From contig CALRXU020000016.1 in assembly GCA_943372215.1 (NCBI GenBank), positions 39,235-103,234 of the forward strand: DNA of 64,000 nucleotides, in the 5' to 3' direction. Below the pieces are notes generated by a model. It had not been told where the DNA came from, ran no database searches, and saw only the letters and a list, made by a program, of their open reading frames with translations. The stretch is from UBA6183 sp943372215 (GTDB taxonomy: Bacteria > Bacteroidota > Bacteroidia > UKL13-3). The position numbers were made by a program, and so were the translations under genes. Of the stretch, positions 37,581 through 46,998 are shown one piece after another (the first letter of the stretch is position 1; every line of letters starts with the position of its first letter).

Positions 37581-38561
37581 ATGAAGAACTTAATTATTGC
37601 GCTATTTGCTGGAACAGTGTTTTTATCAGCCTGTGATAACGAAGTGGATATTAATGCCCCTTGGAAAGAAACGCCTGTTATATTTGCCGTTTTAGATTTA
37701 AACCAAGACACTCAGGTATTTAGAATACAAAAAACCTACCAAAACGGGCTAAATCAAACTACCAATGAGGTTGCCCAAATTGCTGACTCTCTTTATCTTA
37801 AAAACATTTCGGTTCGTTTAATCAACAACAGCAGAAAAGATACGGTTTCGTTTCTTAAATCAGCTCCACAAAAGCTACCTGGCTTTTTTAGCAACACCGA
37901 CTCTAGTTATTGGTCTGCCGCACTTAATAAAATATTTATCAATAAATCAGCTACCTACACATTATTAATTACCAATACTGAAACAGGAAAAACCTACCGC
38001 GCAGTGAGCAACATGGTAGATAGTGCCATTATAAATAGAGGGCCGACTTATAACCCGATTACCATTGATATAACCAACGTTACCAATCCAAAGTTTGGTA
38101 TTTACGTAGAGAATGTTGGAAATAATACCGCCATTTATGATGTATTGTTGCGCCTAAATTATAGTGAAGCTCCCACGAGCAATCCAACGCAAACTACCAT
38201 TAAGTCACTTGATTATTTTCTGGAACAAGCGGCTGCTGCCAATAGCACTCAAGGCAGAGTATCCTCATCATCAGTTGGTAAAGAAAACTACCGTGATTTT
38301 ATTAAGAACAGTTTTACACCAAATGCATCTATAATAAGAAAGTTTGTTTCTATTGAAATTGTGGTTGTTGCTGCCAATAGCGATTACGCAGACATGCTGC
38401 AAACCAACAAACCTAGTGGAAGTATTATCCCCAAAGTGGGTCAGTATTCTAACATTACAGATGCCATTGGCATTTTTGCTTCACGCACCATAACGGTAAA
38501 ACAACAAGTAATGTCAAATGGTACAATTGACCTTTTAAACAACAGCTTACTTAATCCATAA
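37581..38561 (+). CDS. hypothetical lipoprotein (NAPWKE type)
   Basis: 326 residues. Signal peptide with lipobox LSAC (Cys18). Mature protein begins DNEVDINAPWKETPVIFAVLDLNQDTQVFRIQ, a pattern I associate with uncharacterised Bacteroidota lipoproteins that resemble DUF4249 proteins. The body is beta-rich with Ig-like spacing (KTYRAVSNMV, NVTNPKFGIYVENVGNN). No catalytic residues seen. Single gene upstream of dnaK, same strand, about 130 nt apart. Confidence 0.72.
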   Translation: MKNLIIALFAGTVFLSACDNEVDINAPWKETPVIFAVLDLNQDTQVFRIQKTYQNGLNQTTNEVAQIADSLYLKNISVRLINNSRKDTVSFLKSAPQKLPGFFSNTDSSYWSAALNKIFINKSATYTLLITNTETGKTYRAVSNMVDSAIINRGPTYNPITIDITNVTNPKFGIYVENVGNNTAIYDVLLRLNYSEAPTSNPTQTTIKSLDYFLEQAAAANSTQGRVSSSSVGKENYRDFIKNSFTPNASIIRKFVSIEIVVVAANSDYADMLQTNKPSGSIIPKVGQYSNITDAIGIFASRTITVKQQVMSNGTIDLLNNSLLNP

Positions 38562-38691
38562 GCATCCGATAGCTGACATTTTTATAGCGTGGCAGCTAAA
38601 ATAAGGCATATAAACTGACATTTTTTTGCTTCAAAACTGCCAAAACTGGCATGGCATTACAATTGTACAGCTAGATTCAAATAATTTTAAT

Positions 38692-40617
38692 ATGAGCAAA
38701 GTAATCGGTATAGACTTAGGAACTACCAACTCTTGTGTTGCCGTAATGGAAGGTAACGAGCCTGTAGTTATTGCCAACAGTGAAGGACGCAGAACAACTC
38801 CATCCATTGTTGCGTTTTTAAAAGATGGTGAACGTAAAATCGGAGATCCAGCTAAACGTCAGGCTGTAACCAACCCTAAAAACACCATTTATTCCATTAA
38901 ACGTTTTATGGGTAGCAACTTTGATGAATCTAAAAGAGAAACATCACGTGTGCCTTATTCTGTAGAAAAAGGTGATAACAATACCCCTAGAGTAAATATT
39001 GATGGGCGTATGTATACCCCTCAGGAAATTTCTGCCATGATTTTGCAGAAAATGAAGAAAACTGCAGAAGATTATTTGGGAACTGAAGTAAAAGAAGCGG
39101 TAATTACCGTGCCTGCATACTTTAACGATTCTCAAAGACAAGCCACCAAAGAAGCTGGTGAAATTGCAGGATTAAATGTAAGAAGGATTATTAATGAGCC
39201 AACTGCTGCTGCTTTGGCATATGGCTTAGACAAAACCGGAAAAAAGGACCTAAAAGTTGTTGTTTTTGATTGCGGTGGAGGAACACATGACGTTTCTGTA
39301 CTGGAAATGTATGATGTAGACGGCACTGGAACTTTTGAAGTAAAAGCAACTGACGGTGACACTCACTTAGGTGGTGATGACTTTGACCAAATCATTATTG
39401 ACTGGTTGGCTGACGAATTTAAGGCAGAAGAAGGTTTAGACTTGCGCAGTGATGCCATGGCCTTGCAACGTTTAAAAGAGTCGGCTGAAAAAGCTAAAAT
39501 TGAATTATCAAGCTCTACCCAAACAGAAGTTAACTTGCCTTATATTACAGCCACTGCAAGCGGACCAAAACATTTGGTTAAAACATTAACCCGCGCCAAA
39601 TTTGAGCAATTGGCTGATAGCTTAATTAAAAGAACCATTGAGCCTTGTAAAACAGCGTTACAAAATGCAGGCATCAGTGCCAGTGAAATTGATGAAATCA
39701 TTCTGGTAGGTGGTTCAACCCGCATCCCAGCTATACAAGCTGCCGTAGAAGCATTTTTTGGTAAAGCTCCTTCAAAAGGCGTAAACCCTGACGAAGTAGT
39801 GGCTTTAGGTGCTGCTATCCAAGGTGGTGTATTAACAGGCGAAGTAAAAGACGTATTGTTGTTAGATGTTACACCTCTAAGCTTAGGTATTGAAACCATG
39901 GGCGGTGTATTTACCCGATTGATTGAAGCCAATACCACTATACCAACTAAACGCAGCGAAACATTTAGTACTGCCAGCGACAACCAACCAAGTGTACAAT
40001 TACACGTATTGCAAGGTGAACGCCCAATGGCTAAAGACAATCGTACCATTGGTATGTTTAACCTTGACGGAATTCCACCAGCACAAAGAGGTGTACCACA
40101 AATTGAGGTTACTTTTGACATTGACGCCAACGGTATTATTCAGGTAAGCGCAAAAGATAAAGGAACTAGCAAAGAGCAAAAAATTCGTATTGAAAGCAAT
40201 AGCGGTTTAAGCAAAGAAGAGATTGAAAAAATGAAGCGCGAAGCAGAAGCTAATGCCGAAACCGATAGAAAAGCAAAAGAAGAAGCCGAAAAAGTAAACA
40301 TGGCTGACAGCTTAATTTTCCAAACAGAAAAACAGTTGAAAGAATATGGTGAAAAAATTCCAGCAGAGAAAAAAGAAGCCATTGAAAATGCGGTTGCTGA
40401 ATTGAAAAAAGCACATGAAGCCAAAGACTTGGCGGGAATTGACACCCACATGGAAGCTTTAAATGCTGCATGGGCTGCTGCCAGCGAAGATATGTACAAG
40501 GCCACTCAAGGTGCTGAGGGAGCTAATGCCGAAGGAGCTAATGCCGAAGGAGCTAATGCTACCGCAGATGCCAAAGCAGAAAATGTTCAAGATGTGGATT
40601 TTGAAGAAGTAAAATAA
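38692..40617 (+). CDS. dnaK: molecular chaperone DnaK (Hsp70)
   Basis: ATP-dependent chaperone. About 641 residues from MSKVIGIDLGTTNSCVAV (the upstream ATG at 38626 adds 22 unlikely residues). Nucleotide-binding domain with DLGTTNS, NEPTAAALAYG and GGSTRIPAIQ; substrate-binding domain SLGIETMGGVFT...LIEANTTIP; helical lid. Phosphate-2 motif reads DCGGGTHDVS in place of the common DLGGGTFDVS, probably a lineage variant. The C-terminal tail carries a 15-bp tandem repeat coding EGANA units. No grpE or dnaJ adjoins. Ends in a perfect hairpin terminator. Confidence 0.97.
   Translation: MSKVIGIDLGTTNSCVAVMEGNEPVVIANSEGRRTTPSIVAFLKDGERKIGDPAKRQAVTNPKNTIYSIKRFMGSNFDESKRETSRVPYSVEKGDNNTPRVNIDGRMYTPQEISAMILQKMKKTAEDYLGTEVKEAVITVPAYFNDSQRQATKEAGEIAGLNVRRIINEPTAAALAYGLDKTGKKDLKVVVFDCGGGTHDVSVLEMYDVDGTGTFEVKATDGDTHLGGDDFDQIIIDWLADEFKAEEGLDLRSDAMALQRLKESAEKAKIELSSSTQTEVNLPYITATASGPKHLVKTLTRAKFEQLADSLIKRTIEPCKTALQNAGISASEIDEIILVGGSTRIPAIQAAVEAFFGKAPSKGVNPDEVVALGAAIQGGVLTGEVKDVLLLDVTPLSLGIETMGGVFTRLIEANTTIPTKRSETFSTASDNQPSVQLHVLQGERPMAKDNRTIGMFNLDGIPPAQRGVPQIEVTFDIDANGIIQVSAKDKGTSKEQKIRIESNSGLSKEEIEKMKREAEANAETDRKAKEEAEKVNMADSLIFQTEKQLKEYGEKIPAEKKEAIENAVAELKKAHEAKDLAGIDTHMEALNAAWAAASEDMYKATQGAEGANAEGANAEGANATADAKAENVQDVDFEEVK
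40519..40560. repeat. 15-bp tandem repeat in dnaK 3' end
   Basis: GGAGCTAATGCCGAA at 40519-40533 and 40534-40548, then a partial third unit to 40560. It encodes the linker pattern EGANAEGANAEGANAT in the disordered tail before the C-terminal QDVDFEEVK motif. Likely length-variable between strains. Confidence 0.8.
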
Positions 40618-40642
40618 TCCAAATCTTTCCACTTATTTTGAA

Positions 40643-40678
40643 ATAACGGCTTACCATTCGGTAAGCCGTTATTTTTTT
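40643..40678 (+). terminator. dnaK terminator
   Basis: Perfect 13-bp stem ATAACGGCTTACC (40643-40655) with GGTAAGCCGTTAT (40660-40672), a 4-nt loop and a T-run. Confidence 0.92.
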
Positions 40679-40750
40679 CCACGTGGCTTAAATTAACATT
40701 CATTTTGCGCTCCAGTACTTATGTTTGCGCCTGTGATATTAAAACGATAC

Positions 40751-41773
40751 ATGAAAAAAAACTTACTTATTTTATTAACTGTCTTGGGCGTATGCAGTAA
40801 AGCAACGGCACAACAAAAACTTTGCATTGCTTTTTATAACCAAGAAAACTTATTTGACACCATTGATGACCCCTTAAAAAACGATAATGAGTTTTTACCT
40901 GGTGCTAAAAAAGGATGGAACACCACCCGATACAATGAAAAAATAGAACACATGTCAAGGGTAATTGCAGCCATGAATGCAGCTAATGCTCCTGATATAT
41001 TAGGCGTTTGTGAGATTGAAAATAGTGCAGTGCTTCAAGATTTAACCCAATCAAAAAACCTTAAAAAAAGTAAGTACCAATTTGTGCATATTGAAGGACC
41101 TGATGAGCGCAGCATTGATAATGGATTATTGTTTAAGTCTGCCTTATTTAAAGTTGTTGCCAAACAATCTATTCGGGTGGTATTGCCAGATAACCCTGAT
41201 GCAAAAACAAGAGATATTTTATTGGTGAAATTGGAAACCAAAAACAAAGCCCAATTGGTGGTTTTGGTAAACCACTTCCCCTCACGTTTAGGTGGAGAGG
41301 CTACCAGTGAACCGAGAAGAATTGCAGCAGCAAGCACATTAAGAAATATTTGCGACAGCTTATTGGCTAAAAATGCACTAGAAAATATTGTAATTATGGG
41401 CGATTTTAATGATGAACCCACTAACAAAAGCTTGGATAGCGTGTTAAGGGCAAAGGCAAACGAATACGACCTGAACAACGGTAACTTATTCAATGCCATG
41501 TACGAAATGAAACAAAACAATTTGGGTTCACATTACTACAAAGGCCAATTCAGCACCTTGGATCAAATTATTTTAAGTAGCAGCATTACCAATTGTAATG
41601 GAACATTTTGTTACCAAAAAAGTTCGGCTGATGCGTTTAAAGAAAATTGGATGCTAGAGACAGAAGGCAAATACAAAGGCGCCCCTTTACGCACATTTGT
41701 TGGTGATAAATATATGGGTGGGTTTAGCGACCATTTGCCCGTTTATGTATATATTGAACTTAGAAAAAAATAA
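40751..41773 (+). CDS. secreted endonuclease/exonuclease/phosphatase family protein
   Basis: 340 residues with a signal peptide (MKKNLLILLTVLGVCSKATAQ). EEP fold motifs: LCIAFYNQENLFDTIDDP (N and E near the metal), ILGVCEIENS, VNHFPSRLGG, IIMGDFNDEPTN-type segment (near 41400) and a C-terminal SDHLPVYVYI with the catalytic Asp/His. Complete, so probably an active exported nuclease or phosphodiesterase. The upstream in-frame ATG at 40721 is rejected because the signal peptide starts at 40751. Confidence 0.9.
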   Translation: MKKNLLILLTVLGVCSKATAQQKLCIAFYNQENLFDTIDDPLKNDNEFLPGAKKGWNTTRYNEKIEHMSRVIAAMNAANAPDILGVCEIENSAVLQDLTQSKNLKKSKYQFVHIEGPDERSIDNGLLFKSALFKVVAKQSIRVVLPDNPDAKTRDILLVKLETKNKAQLVVLVNHFPSRLGGEATSEPRRIAAASTLRNICDSLLAKNALENIVIMGDFNDEPTNKSLDSVLRAKANEYDLNNGNLFNAMYEMKQNNLGSHYYKGQFSTLDQIILSSSITNCNGTFCYQKSSADAFKENWMLETEGKYKGAPLRTFVGDKYMGGFSDHLPVYVYIELRKK

Positions 41774-41796
41774 CACCCATTACAAGCTTTACAGTT

Positions 41797-42492
41797 ATGC
41801 ACCATCACCATCAAGAAGAACATTTTACAGGAAGCCAATTGGTTAAGGACGTTGTGATTGGCATGAGTGATGGACTAACTGTGCCATTTGCACTTGCGGC
41901 TGGTTTAACAGGTGCCATACAAGATGTAGATATTATTATTACTGCCGGGCTGGCTGAAATTGCAGCAGGAAGTATTGCCATGGGATTGGGTGGTTATTTG
42001 GCTGGTAAAACAGAAGTAGAGCATTACGATTCTGAGCTAAAAAGAGAATATGAAGAAGTGGAGCTGTTTCCTGAAAAAGAAAAACAGGAAGTTAGAGATG
42101 TGTTTGAAGAGTACGGCTTAAGCAAATCTTCAACAACGCTTTTGGTAGATGAATTAACCAAAGACAAAGAAAAGTGGGTAAACTTTATGATGCGGTTTGA
42201 GTTGGGCCTTGAAAAACCAGACATCCATCAGGCTCGTAAAAGCGCACTTTCCATTGGATTGGCCTACGTGGTTGGTGGTATAGTTCCCTTAACTTCGTAC
42301 TTTTTCGCATCAAGTGCCTCGCAAGGCTTATTGTTTAGTTGTTTGGTAACCGTTGTTTGTCTATTCATCTTCGGTTATTTTAAAAGTAAGGTAATTGGCC
42401 AACCGCCTTTGGCTGGAGCCTTTCGTATTACTGCCATTGGTGCTTTGGCGGCAGGCACCGCCTATTTTGTAGCGGCCTTAATTAGTCACTAA
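41797..42492 (+). CDS. VIT1/CCC1 family iron/manganese transporter
   Basis: 231 residues. The N-terminus is His-rich (MHHHHQEEHF). Hydrophobic segments about 23-43 (VVIGMSDGLTVPFALAAGL), 48-70 (IITAGLAEIAAGSIAMGLGGYLAG), and three near the C-terminus (about 150-230). The cytoplasmic Glu-rich loop (EREYEEVELFPEKEKQEVRD region) is the metal-binding domain of the family. Full-length. Predicted to export or sequester Fe2+/Mn2+. Followed 2 nt later by a small lipoprotein gene. Confidence 0.92.
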   Translation: MHHHHQEEHFTGSQLVKDVVIGMSDGLTVPFALAAGLTGAIQDVDIIITAGLAEIAAGSIAMGLGGYLAGKTEVEHYDSELKREYEEVELFPEKEKQEVRDVFEEYGLSKSSTTLLVDELTKDKEKWVNFMMRFELGLEKPDIHQARKSALSIGLAYVVGGIVPLTSYFFASSASQGLLFSCLVTVVCLFIFGYFKSKVIGQPPLAGAFRITAIGALAAGTAYFVAALISH

Positions 42493-42494
42493 GC

Positions 42495-42659
42495 ATGACC
42501 AAACATAAAGCTAAAACCACTTATGCCTTAGTTGTTGTGCTGTTATTACTTTTTTTATCCCAAGCTTGTCAACAACGTTTTTGGTTTAGAAAAAAATCAG
42601 GGGATAACCATTCCACTGATAGCGGTGAGGTAGATAAAGATTATAAAATTATTTGGTAA
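42495..42659 (+). CDS. small lipoprotein, 54 aa
   Basis: A short gene between the VIT1-like gene (2 nt gap) and the Cys-rich secreted protein gene (2 nt gap). Hydrophobic stretch LVVVLLLLFLSQAC gives a lipobox with Cys24, then QQRFWFRKKSGDNHSTDSGE and an acidic/basic tail. No family recognised. Tight spacing on both sides supports it being real. Confidence 0.65.
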   Translation: MTKHKAKTTYALVVVLLLLFLSQACQQRFWFRKKSGDNHSTDSGEVDKDYKIIW

Positions 42660-42661
42660 CC

Positions 42662-43174
42662 ATGGGCAAAGGTATTTTACGCATGCTGGTTATTGTGCTT
42701 GCTTTGTTATACAACACCCTTCATGCACAACAAATAGAAATCGGCAAAGCCACAGACAACGGCTTTATAATTACGGCTGATACTAATGTATTAAAAAAAG
42801 CCATTCAAAACACCTTGCATGATGGGACAATCATTAACGAACTCAGCATCCATTCGTTTGGGAAGTTTCACTACCTGATTGCAAACGGCACTTACAAGCA
42901 GTTTAATAAAACTACGGGAATAAAACTTGTTTATGATATCAATACCCGCACTTTCTTTATTAAACAACAAGATGGTTACATTACCTGCACCAGTGCTGCT
43001 TGCAACAACTGTTCCTTGTTTAAAGAATCGGGCAAAATTATTGGTTGTAAATGTGCTGAAAAATCAACCATCAGTAACCAATGCAATTATACTAATGTTG
43101 AAGAAAGCTCGTTTTACCAAAACTATATCAGGGCTAAACAAATGCGCCTAAAACCAACCAACACAAACAGGTAA
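42662..43174 (+). CDS. Cys-rich secreted hypothetical protein
   Basis: About 170 residues. Signal peptide MGKGILRMLVIVLALLYNTLHAQ, then a beta-rich region and a Cys cluster near the end (CTSAACNNCSL, IGCKCAEK, NQCNYT; seven Cys between about 112 and 145). This could form disulfides or bind a metal. No family recognised. The ATG at 42662 is chosen; the frame extends 9 nt upstream to a TTG inside the previous gene. Confidence 0.65.
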   Translation: MGKGILRMLVIVLALLYNTLHAQQIEIGKATDNGFIITADTNVLKKAIQNTLHDGTIINELSIHSFGKFHYLIANGTYKQFNKTTGIKLVYDINTRTFFIKQQDGYITCTSAACNNCSLFKESGKIIGCKCAEKSTISNQCNYTNVEESSFYQNYIRAKQMRLKPTNTNR

Positions 43175-43222
43175 TAATGCCCTTCATTATTGTCTGAATA
43201 AAATTCTATATATTTACGCCCC

Positions 43223-45247
43223 ATGCAGTTCGTTTATCCGTTATTCTTATGGGCTCTCACAGCCGTCAGCATTCCAATAATTATACACTTATTTCATTTT
43301 AGGCGTTATAAAAAATTGGTATTCAGTGATATTCGCTTCCTAAAACAACTTACAGAGCAAAATAAATCTAAACAAAAGCTTAAGGATTGGCTCATTCTAT
43401 TATGCCGAATATTGGTAATTTCTTGTTTGGTACTGGCCTTTGCTCAACCCTTTATTCCCATTGGTGAGCAACGAAAACAATCCGGTTTGCAATATATTAG
43501 CTTGTTTGTTGACAACAGTTTTAGCATGAATGCTAATGGCAGCGAAGGCCCGCTTTTTGAAACGGCAAAAGCCAAAGCCCGCTCCATTGTTAATGCTCAT
43601 CCAAATAATGCCAGTTTTCAAATCCTAACCAATAATTTAAGCGGAAGCGAGCAGCGTTTTGTGTCTAAATCAGATGCCTTACAGCGCATAGATGCCATAA
43701 CTCCTTCGCCCGCATCATCTCCAATAAATACAATTGTGGCAAGGCAGCAAACTGCCTTTGACATGGAAAACGCAATAAACAAATCGGCCTACTATATCTC
43801 TGATTTTCAACAATCGCAGTTTAACTTGGTTGATTTGCCAAAAGACACGGCTGTTCGTTTTCGTTTTATTCCAGTTACCCCCTCTTCTCTGCAAAACATT
43901 AGTATTGATTCGGTTTACACCACTTCACCTGTTATTGCCAAAGATAAAAATGTTACTTTTTATGTAACAGCCACCAACCACAATGATGAATCAGCAGAAG
44001 GTGTGGTGCTGAATGTTAAACTGAATCAGGTTCAAAAAGGCTTAATCAATTTGAATTTTGCAGCGGGCGAAACCGTTACCAAATCTATTGATATCAACTT
44101 AACTGACACTTCATGGATTAAGGGAGAAGTTTCAGTAACGGATTACCCCATTACCTATGACGACCGCTTGTTTTTTACCCTCAAACCTGCTGCGGCTAAT
44201 CAGGTATTGTTAATTACGGATGTTCCCAATCCATTTATTGAAGCGGTATTTGACAACGATGAGCATTATCGGCTTACGCAAAATTCGTTTGGCAACATCA
44301 ATTACCAAAAGTTGGGTTCTTTTCAACTGATTCTATTAAATGAACCGACTACTTTAAGCAGCGGGTTACAAACCCAGTTGGATAAGTTTATACAACAAGG
44401 CGGACAATTGTGTATTATACCCAACCGAGATAAGCCAGCCGACATCAACGCTTATTGTCAATTAAATGGACTTCCTACTTTTGGCAATTTGATTACCCAA
44501 CCCCGCAACATCACCAACATCAATACCAAACACAGCTTGTTTAATGGGGTATTTAAATCCATTAAAGTAAATGCTGATTTGCCCGTTATAAAAAAATACT
44601 TCCCATTGGTTAAACAAAGCAATACCAAAGGCAAGGCTGTGATTACATTAAACAATGATGATGAGTTGCTTTGGCAAGCAGATGTAGAGAAGGGCAGCAT
44701 TACCTTGTTGTCAGTACCTCTTTTAGAAGAATACAGTAATCTGCCCTTGCATAGCCTTTTTGTGCCACTCATGCTCAATATGAGTATGGGAAAACAACGC
44801 AATGCACCACTGTACTATACCATCAACCAAAGCAAACAGGTTTTCTTAGGAACATTTAGCGAACCCATTGACAAACTGCTAAAGATTACCAATGGCGAGC
44901 AAGAGTTTGTTACTGAATATTACCAAAGAAACGGAGCATTTGTATTTGAGGCTGATGCCATAACGAGTGCTGGTTGGTATGATGTATTGGAGAAAAAGAC
45001 TTCACGCAGAATTAATAGTGTTGCCTTTAACAATAACCGAAATGAAAGTGTATTGGAATTCTTAACGGATAAAGAGATAGAGAACACCACCAAACAGTTG
45101 GCCCACGCTACCATTAATAATAACAGTACGGAGGTTTTGGGTGCTCAAATTACAGCCGAATTAAGTGGCAAAAACTTGTGGCGTTGGTTTATACTTGGTG
45201 CCCTGTTGTTTATGCTGGCTGAAATCTTATTGCTTAGAATCAAATAG
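43223..45247 (+). CDS. BatA-domain/VWA-like membrane protein
   Basis: 674 residues. Begins with the BatA N-terminal membrane signature (QFVYPLFLWALTAVSIPIIIHLFHFRRYKKLVFSDIRFL), a second transmembrane segment (about 56-75), then a VWA-like domain with DNSFSMNANG (MIDAS DxSxS) and a final transmembrane helix (WFILGALLFMLAEILLL). Related proteins act with Bat/MoxR systems of unknown role in aerotolerance or cell envelope. Followed by a gene starting 1 nt after its stop. Confidence 0.88.
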   Translation: MQFVYPLFLWALTAVSIPIIIHLFHFRRYKKLVFSDIRFLKQLTEQNKSKQKLKDWLILLCRILVISCLVLAFAQPFIPIGEQRKQSGLQYISLFVDNSFSMNANGSEGPLFETAKAKARSIVNAHPNNASFQILTNNLSGSEQRFVSKSDALQRIDAITPSPASSPINTIVARQQTAFDMENAINKSAYYISDFQQSQFNLVDLPKDTAVRFRFIPVTPSSLQNISIDSVYTTSPVIAKDKNVTFYVTATNHNDESAEGVVLNVKLNQVQKGLINLNFAAGETVTKSIDINLTDTSWIKGEVSVTDYPITYDDRLFFTLKPAAANQVLLITDVPNPFIEAVFDNDEHYRLTQNSFGNINYQKLGSFQLILLNEPTTLSSGLQTQLDKFIQQGGQLCIIPNRDKPADINAYCQLNGLPTFGNLITQPRNITNINTKHSLFNGVFKSIKVNADLPVIKKYFPLVKQSNTKGKAVITLNNDDELLWQADVEKGSITLLSVPLLEEYSNLPLHSLFVPLMLNMSMGKQRNAPLYYTINQSKQVFLGTFSEPIDKLLKITNGEQEFVTEYYQRNGAFVFEADAITSAGWYDVLEKKTSRRINSVAFNNNRNESVLEFLTDKEIENTTKQLAHATINNNSTEVLGAQITAELSGKNLWRWFILGALLFMLAEILLLRIK

Positions 45248-45248
45248 C

Positions 45249-45632
45249 GTGATAACGAGAATTCACCATATTGCCGTTATTTGCAGCAATTACGAGCGTT
45301 CCAAACATTTTTATACCGAAATACTTGGTCTTACCATTGTTCACGAAACCTTTAGAAGCGAAAGACAATCGTATAAACTTGATCTGGCTTTAAATGGTGA
45401 ATATGTATTGGAATTGTTCTCATTTCCCAATCCTCCACAAAGGGTTAGCCAACCTGAAGCAGCAGGCTTACGTCATCTGGCATTTGCAGTAACTTCGCTA
45501 GAATACCAAAGAAATAAACTTTGGGAACACCAAATACCCATGGAGCCTATCCGTACAGATGAGTTTACAGGTAAGCGATTTTTCTTTATTGCAGACCCTG
45601 ATAACCTGCCAATTGAGTTTTATGAAATCTGA
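45249..45632 (+). CDS. VOC family protein (glyoxalase-like, SMU1112c/YaeR type)
   Basis: 127 residues from the GTG start at 45249, 1 nt after the BatA stop. The open frame extends upstream to 45165 inside that gene, but the conserved start is VITRIHHIAVICSNYERSKHFY. Two beta-alpha-beta-beta-beta units with metal ligands: His in RIHHIAV, Glu in YVLELFSF, His in LRHLAFAV and Glu in LPIEFYEI. Likely a metal-dependent lyase or isomerase of unknown substrate. Confidence 0.88.
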   Translation: MITRIHHIAVICSNYERSKHFYTEILGLTIVHETFRSERQSYKLDLALNGEYVLELFSFPNPPQRVSQPEAAGLRHLAFAVTSLEYQRNKLWEHQIPMEPIRTDEFTGKRFFFIADPDNLPIEFYEI

Positions 45633-45701
45633 CCACGTTACCCAAGTTTTGACAAAGAAATGTTAACGTGATAAAACACTGCATTAAATAAACAAAAAAG
45701 C

Positions 45702-45709
45702 TATATTTG
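45702..45709 (+). promoter_or_regulatory. -7 promoter element of dihydroorotase-like gene
   Basis: TATATTTG fits the consensus exactly and ends 7 nt before the ATG, implying a leader of almost no length. Confidence 0.45.
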
Positions 45710-45716
45710 CCTTTTA

Positions 45717-46994
45717 ATGAAGCTCCTCATTATAAATGCGCTCATCTGCGATTTGCAATCAGCCTGGCACGGCAAAAAATGTGATATTTTTATTGCAAAT
45801 GGCTTAATTGAAGAGATTAAACCTGCTGGTAAAAAACAATCCCTCCCCGCTACCGTAAAAACTTACAACGCTGAAGGCGCAATTATTTGCCCTGGTTTGG
45901 TTGATATGCGCACCTCATTAAGAGAGCCTGGTTTTGAATACAAAGAAAATTTAGAGAGTGCTGCCGAAGCCGCCATAGCAGGTGGATTTACCCGAATTAC
46001 AGCCTTACCTGATACACAACCTGTTATTCAAAGCAAAGCTGCCGTTGAGTTTATCCATAATCGTTCGGCAACACTGCCCGTTTATATTTTACCTTATGCA
46101 GCCATTACCAAAAATACGGATGGCAGCGAAATGAATGAATTGTATGATTTGCATCATGCTGGTGCTGTAGCCTTTACGGATGGTAACAAAAGCATTATGG
46201 ACAGTGGGGTAATGATGCGTACTTTATTGTATGCCAAATTGTTTAAGGGATTGGTATTATCGCATGCCAACGACAACAACTTAAGCAATGGAGGACGCAT
46301 GCATGAAGGCCACGTGAGTGTAAACCTTGGATTAAAAGGTATTCCTGCAATGGCTGAAGAACTGATGATAACCCGGGACATTGAATTGGCAAAATACGCC
46401 AATGCGCCTGTTCACTTCTCGCACATTAGCAGCAAAGGCAGTGTGGAGTTAATACGCAAAGCCAAAAAACAACACCTGAAGGTTACTTGTGATGTGGCTG
46501 TGGCCCATTTAATTTACACGGATGAAGCAGTGATGGATTTTGATAGCAACTTTAAGCTCAATCCGCCATTACGTGCCAAAGAAGATCAAAAAGCCCTATG
46601 GGAAGGTTTAGCAGATGGCACCATAGATGCCATTGTTACTGACCACCAGCCTGAAGATATTGAACACAAACAAGTGGAATTTGAATATGCTGCACCTGGC
46701 ATGATTATGCTTCAAACGGCATTGAGTTTATTGGCAGCACATGCTCCAAAAAACATAAATCTTGCGCAAATTGTACAAGCACTTACCACAAACCCACGAA
46801 AGTTATTAAACCAACCAGAGGTTAGCATTGCAATAGGACAACAAGCGGAGTTGTGCTGTTTTAACCCAACAACAACCTGGGTGTTTAATGAAAAAAACAA
46901 TTACTCCAAAAGCCGAAACTCCCCTGTACTGCATCAACAACTCACAGGAAAAATAATCGCAACCATCAATAAAAATAAACTACATAAATTTTAA
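45717..46994 (+). CDS. dihydroorotase-like protein lacking the HxH metal motif
   Basis: 425-residue amidohydrolase-fold protein of the type I dihydroorotase group. Recognisable: LVDMRTSLREPGFEYKENLE, GGFTRITALPDTQP, LSHANDNNL, VHFSHISSKGSVELIR, and IVTDHQPED where IATDHAPH is usual. The metal-binding His-x-His before the REPG motif is Arg-x-Ser (DMRTS), and the His of HAPH is Glu. These changes suggest loss of zinc binding. Known inactive homologues (pDHO) act as structural partners of aspartate carbamoyltransferase, the likely role here. A following gene starts 4 nt after the stop. Confidence 0.85.
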   Translation: MKLLIINALICDLQSAWHGKKCDIFIANGLIEEIKPAGKKQSLPATVKTYNAEGAIICPGLVDMRTSLREPGFEYKENLESAAEAAIAGGFTRITALPDTQPVIQSKAAVEFIHNRSATLPVYILPYAAITKNTDGSEMNELYDLHHAGAVAFTDGNKSIMDSGVMMRTLLYAKLFKGLVLSHANDNNLSNGGRMHEGHVSVNLGLKGIPAMAEELMITRDIELAKYANAPVHFSHISSKGSVELIRKAKKQHLKVTCDVAVAHLIYTDEAVMDFDSNFKLNPPLRAKEDQKALWEGLADGTIDAIVTDHQPEDIEHKQVEFEYAAPGMIMLQTALSLLAAHAPKNINLAQIVQALTTNPRKLLNQPEVSIAIGQQAELCCFNPTTTWVFNEKNNYSKSRNSPVLHQQLTGKIIATINKNKLHKF

Positions 46995-46998
46995 TACC

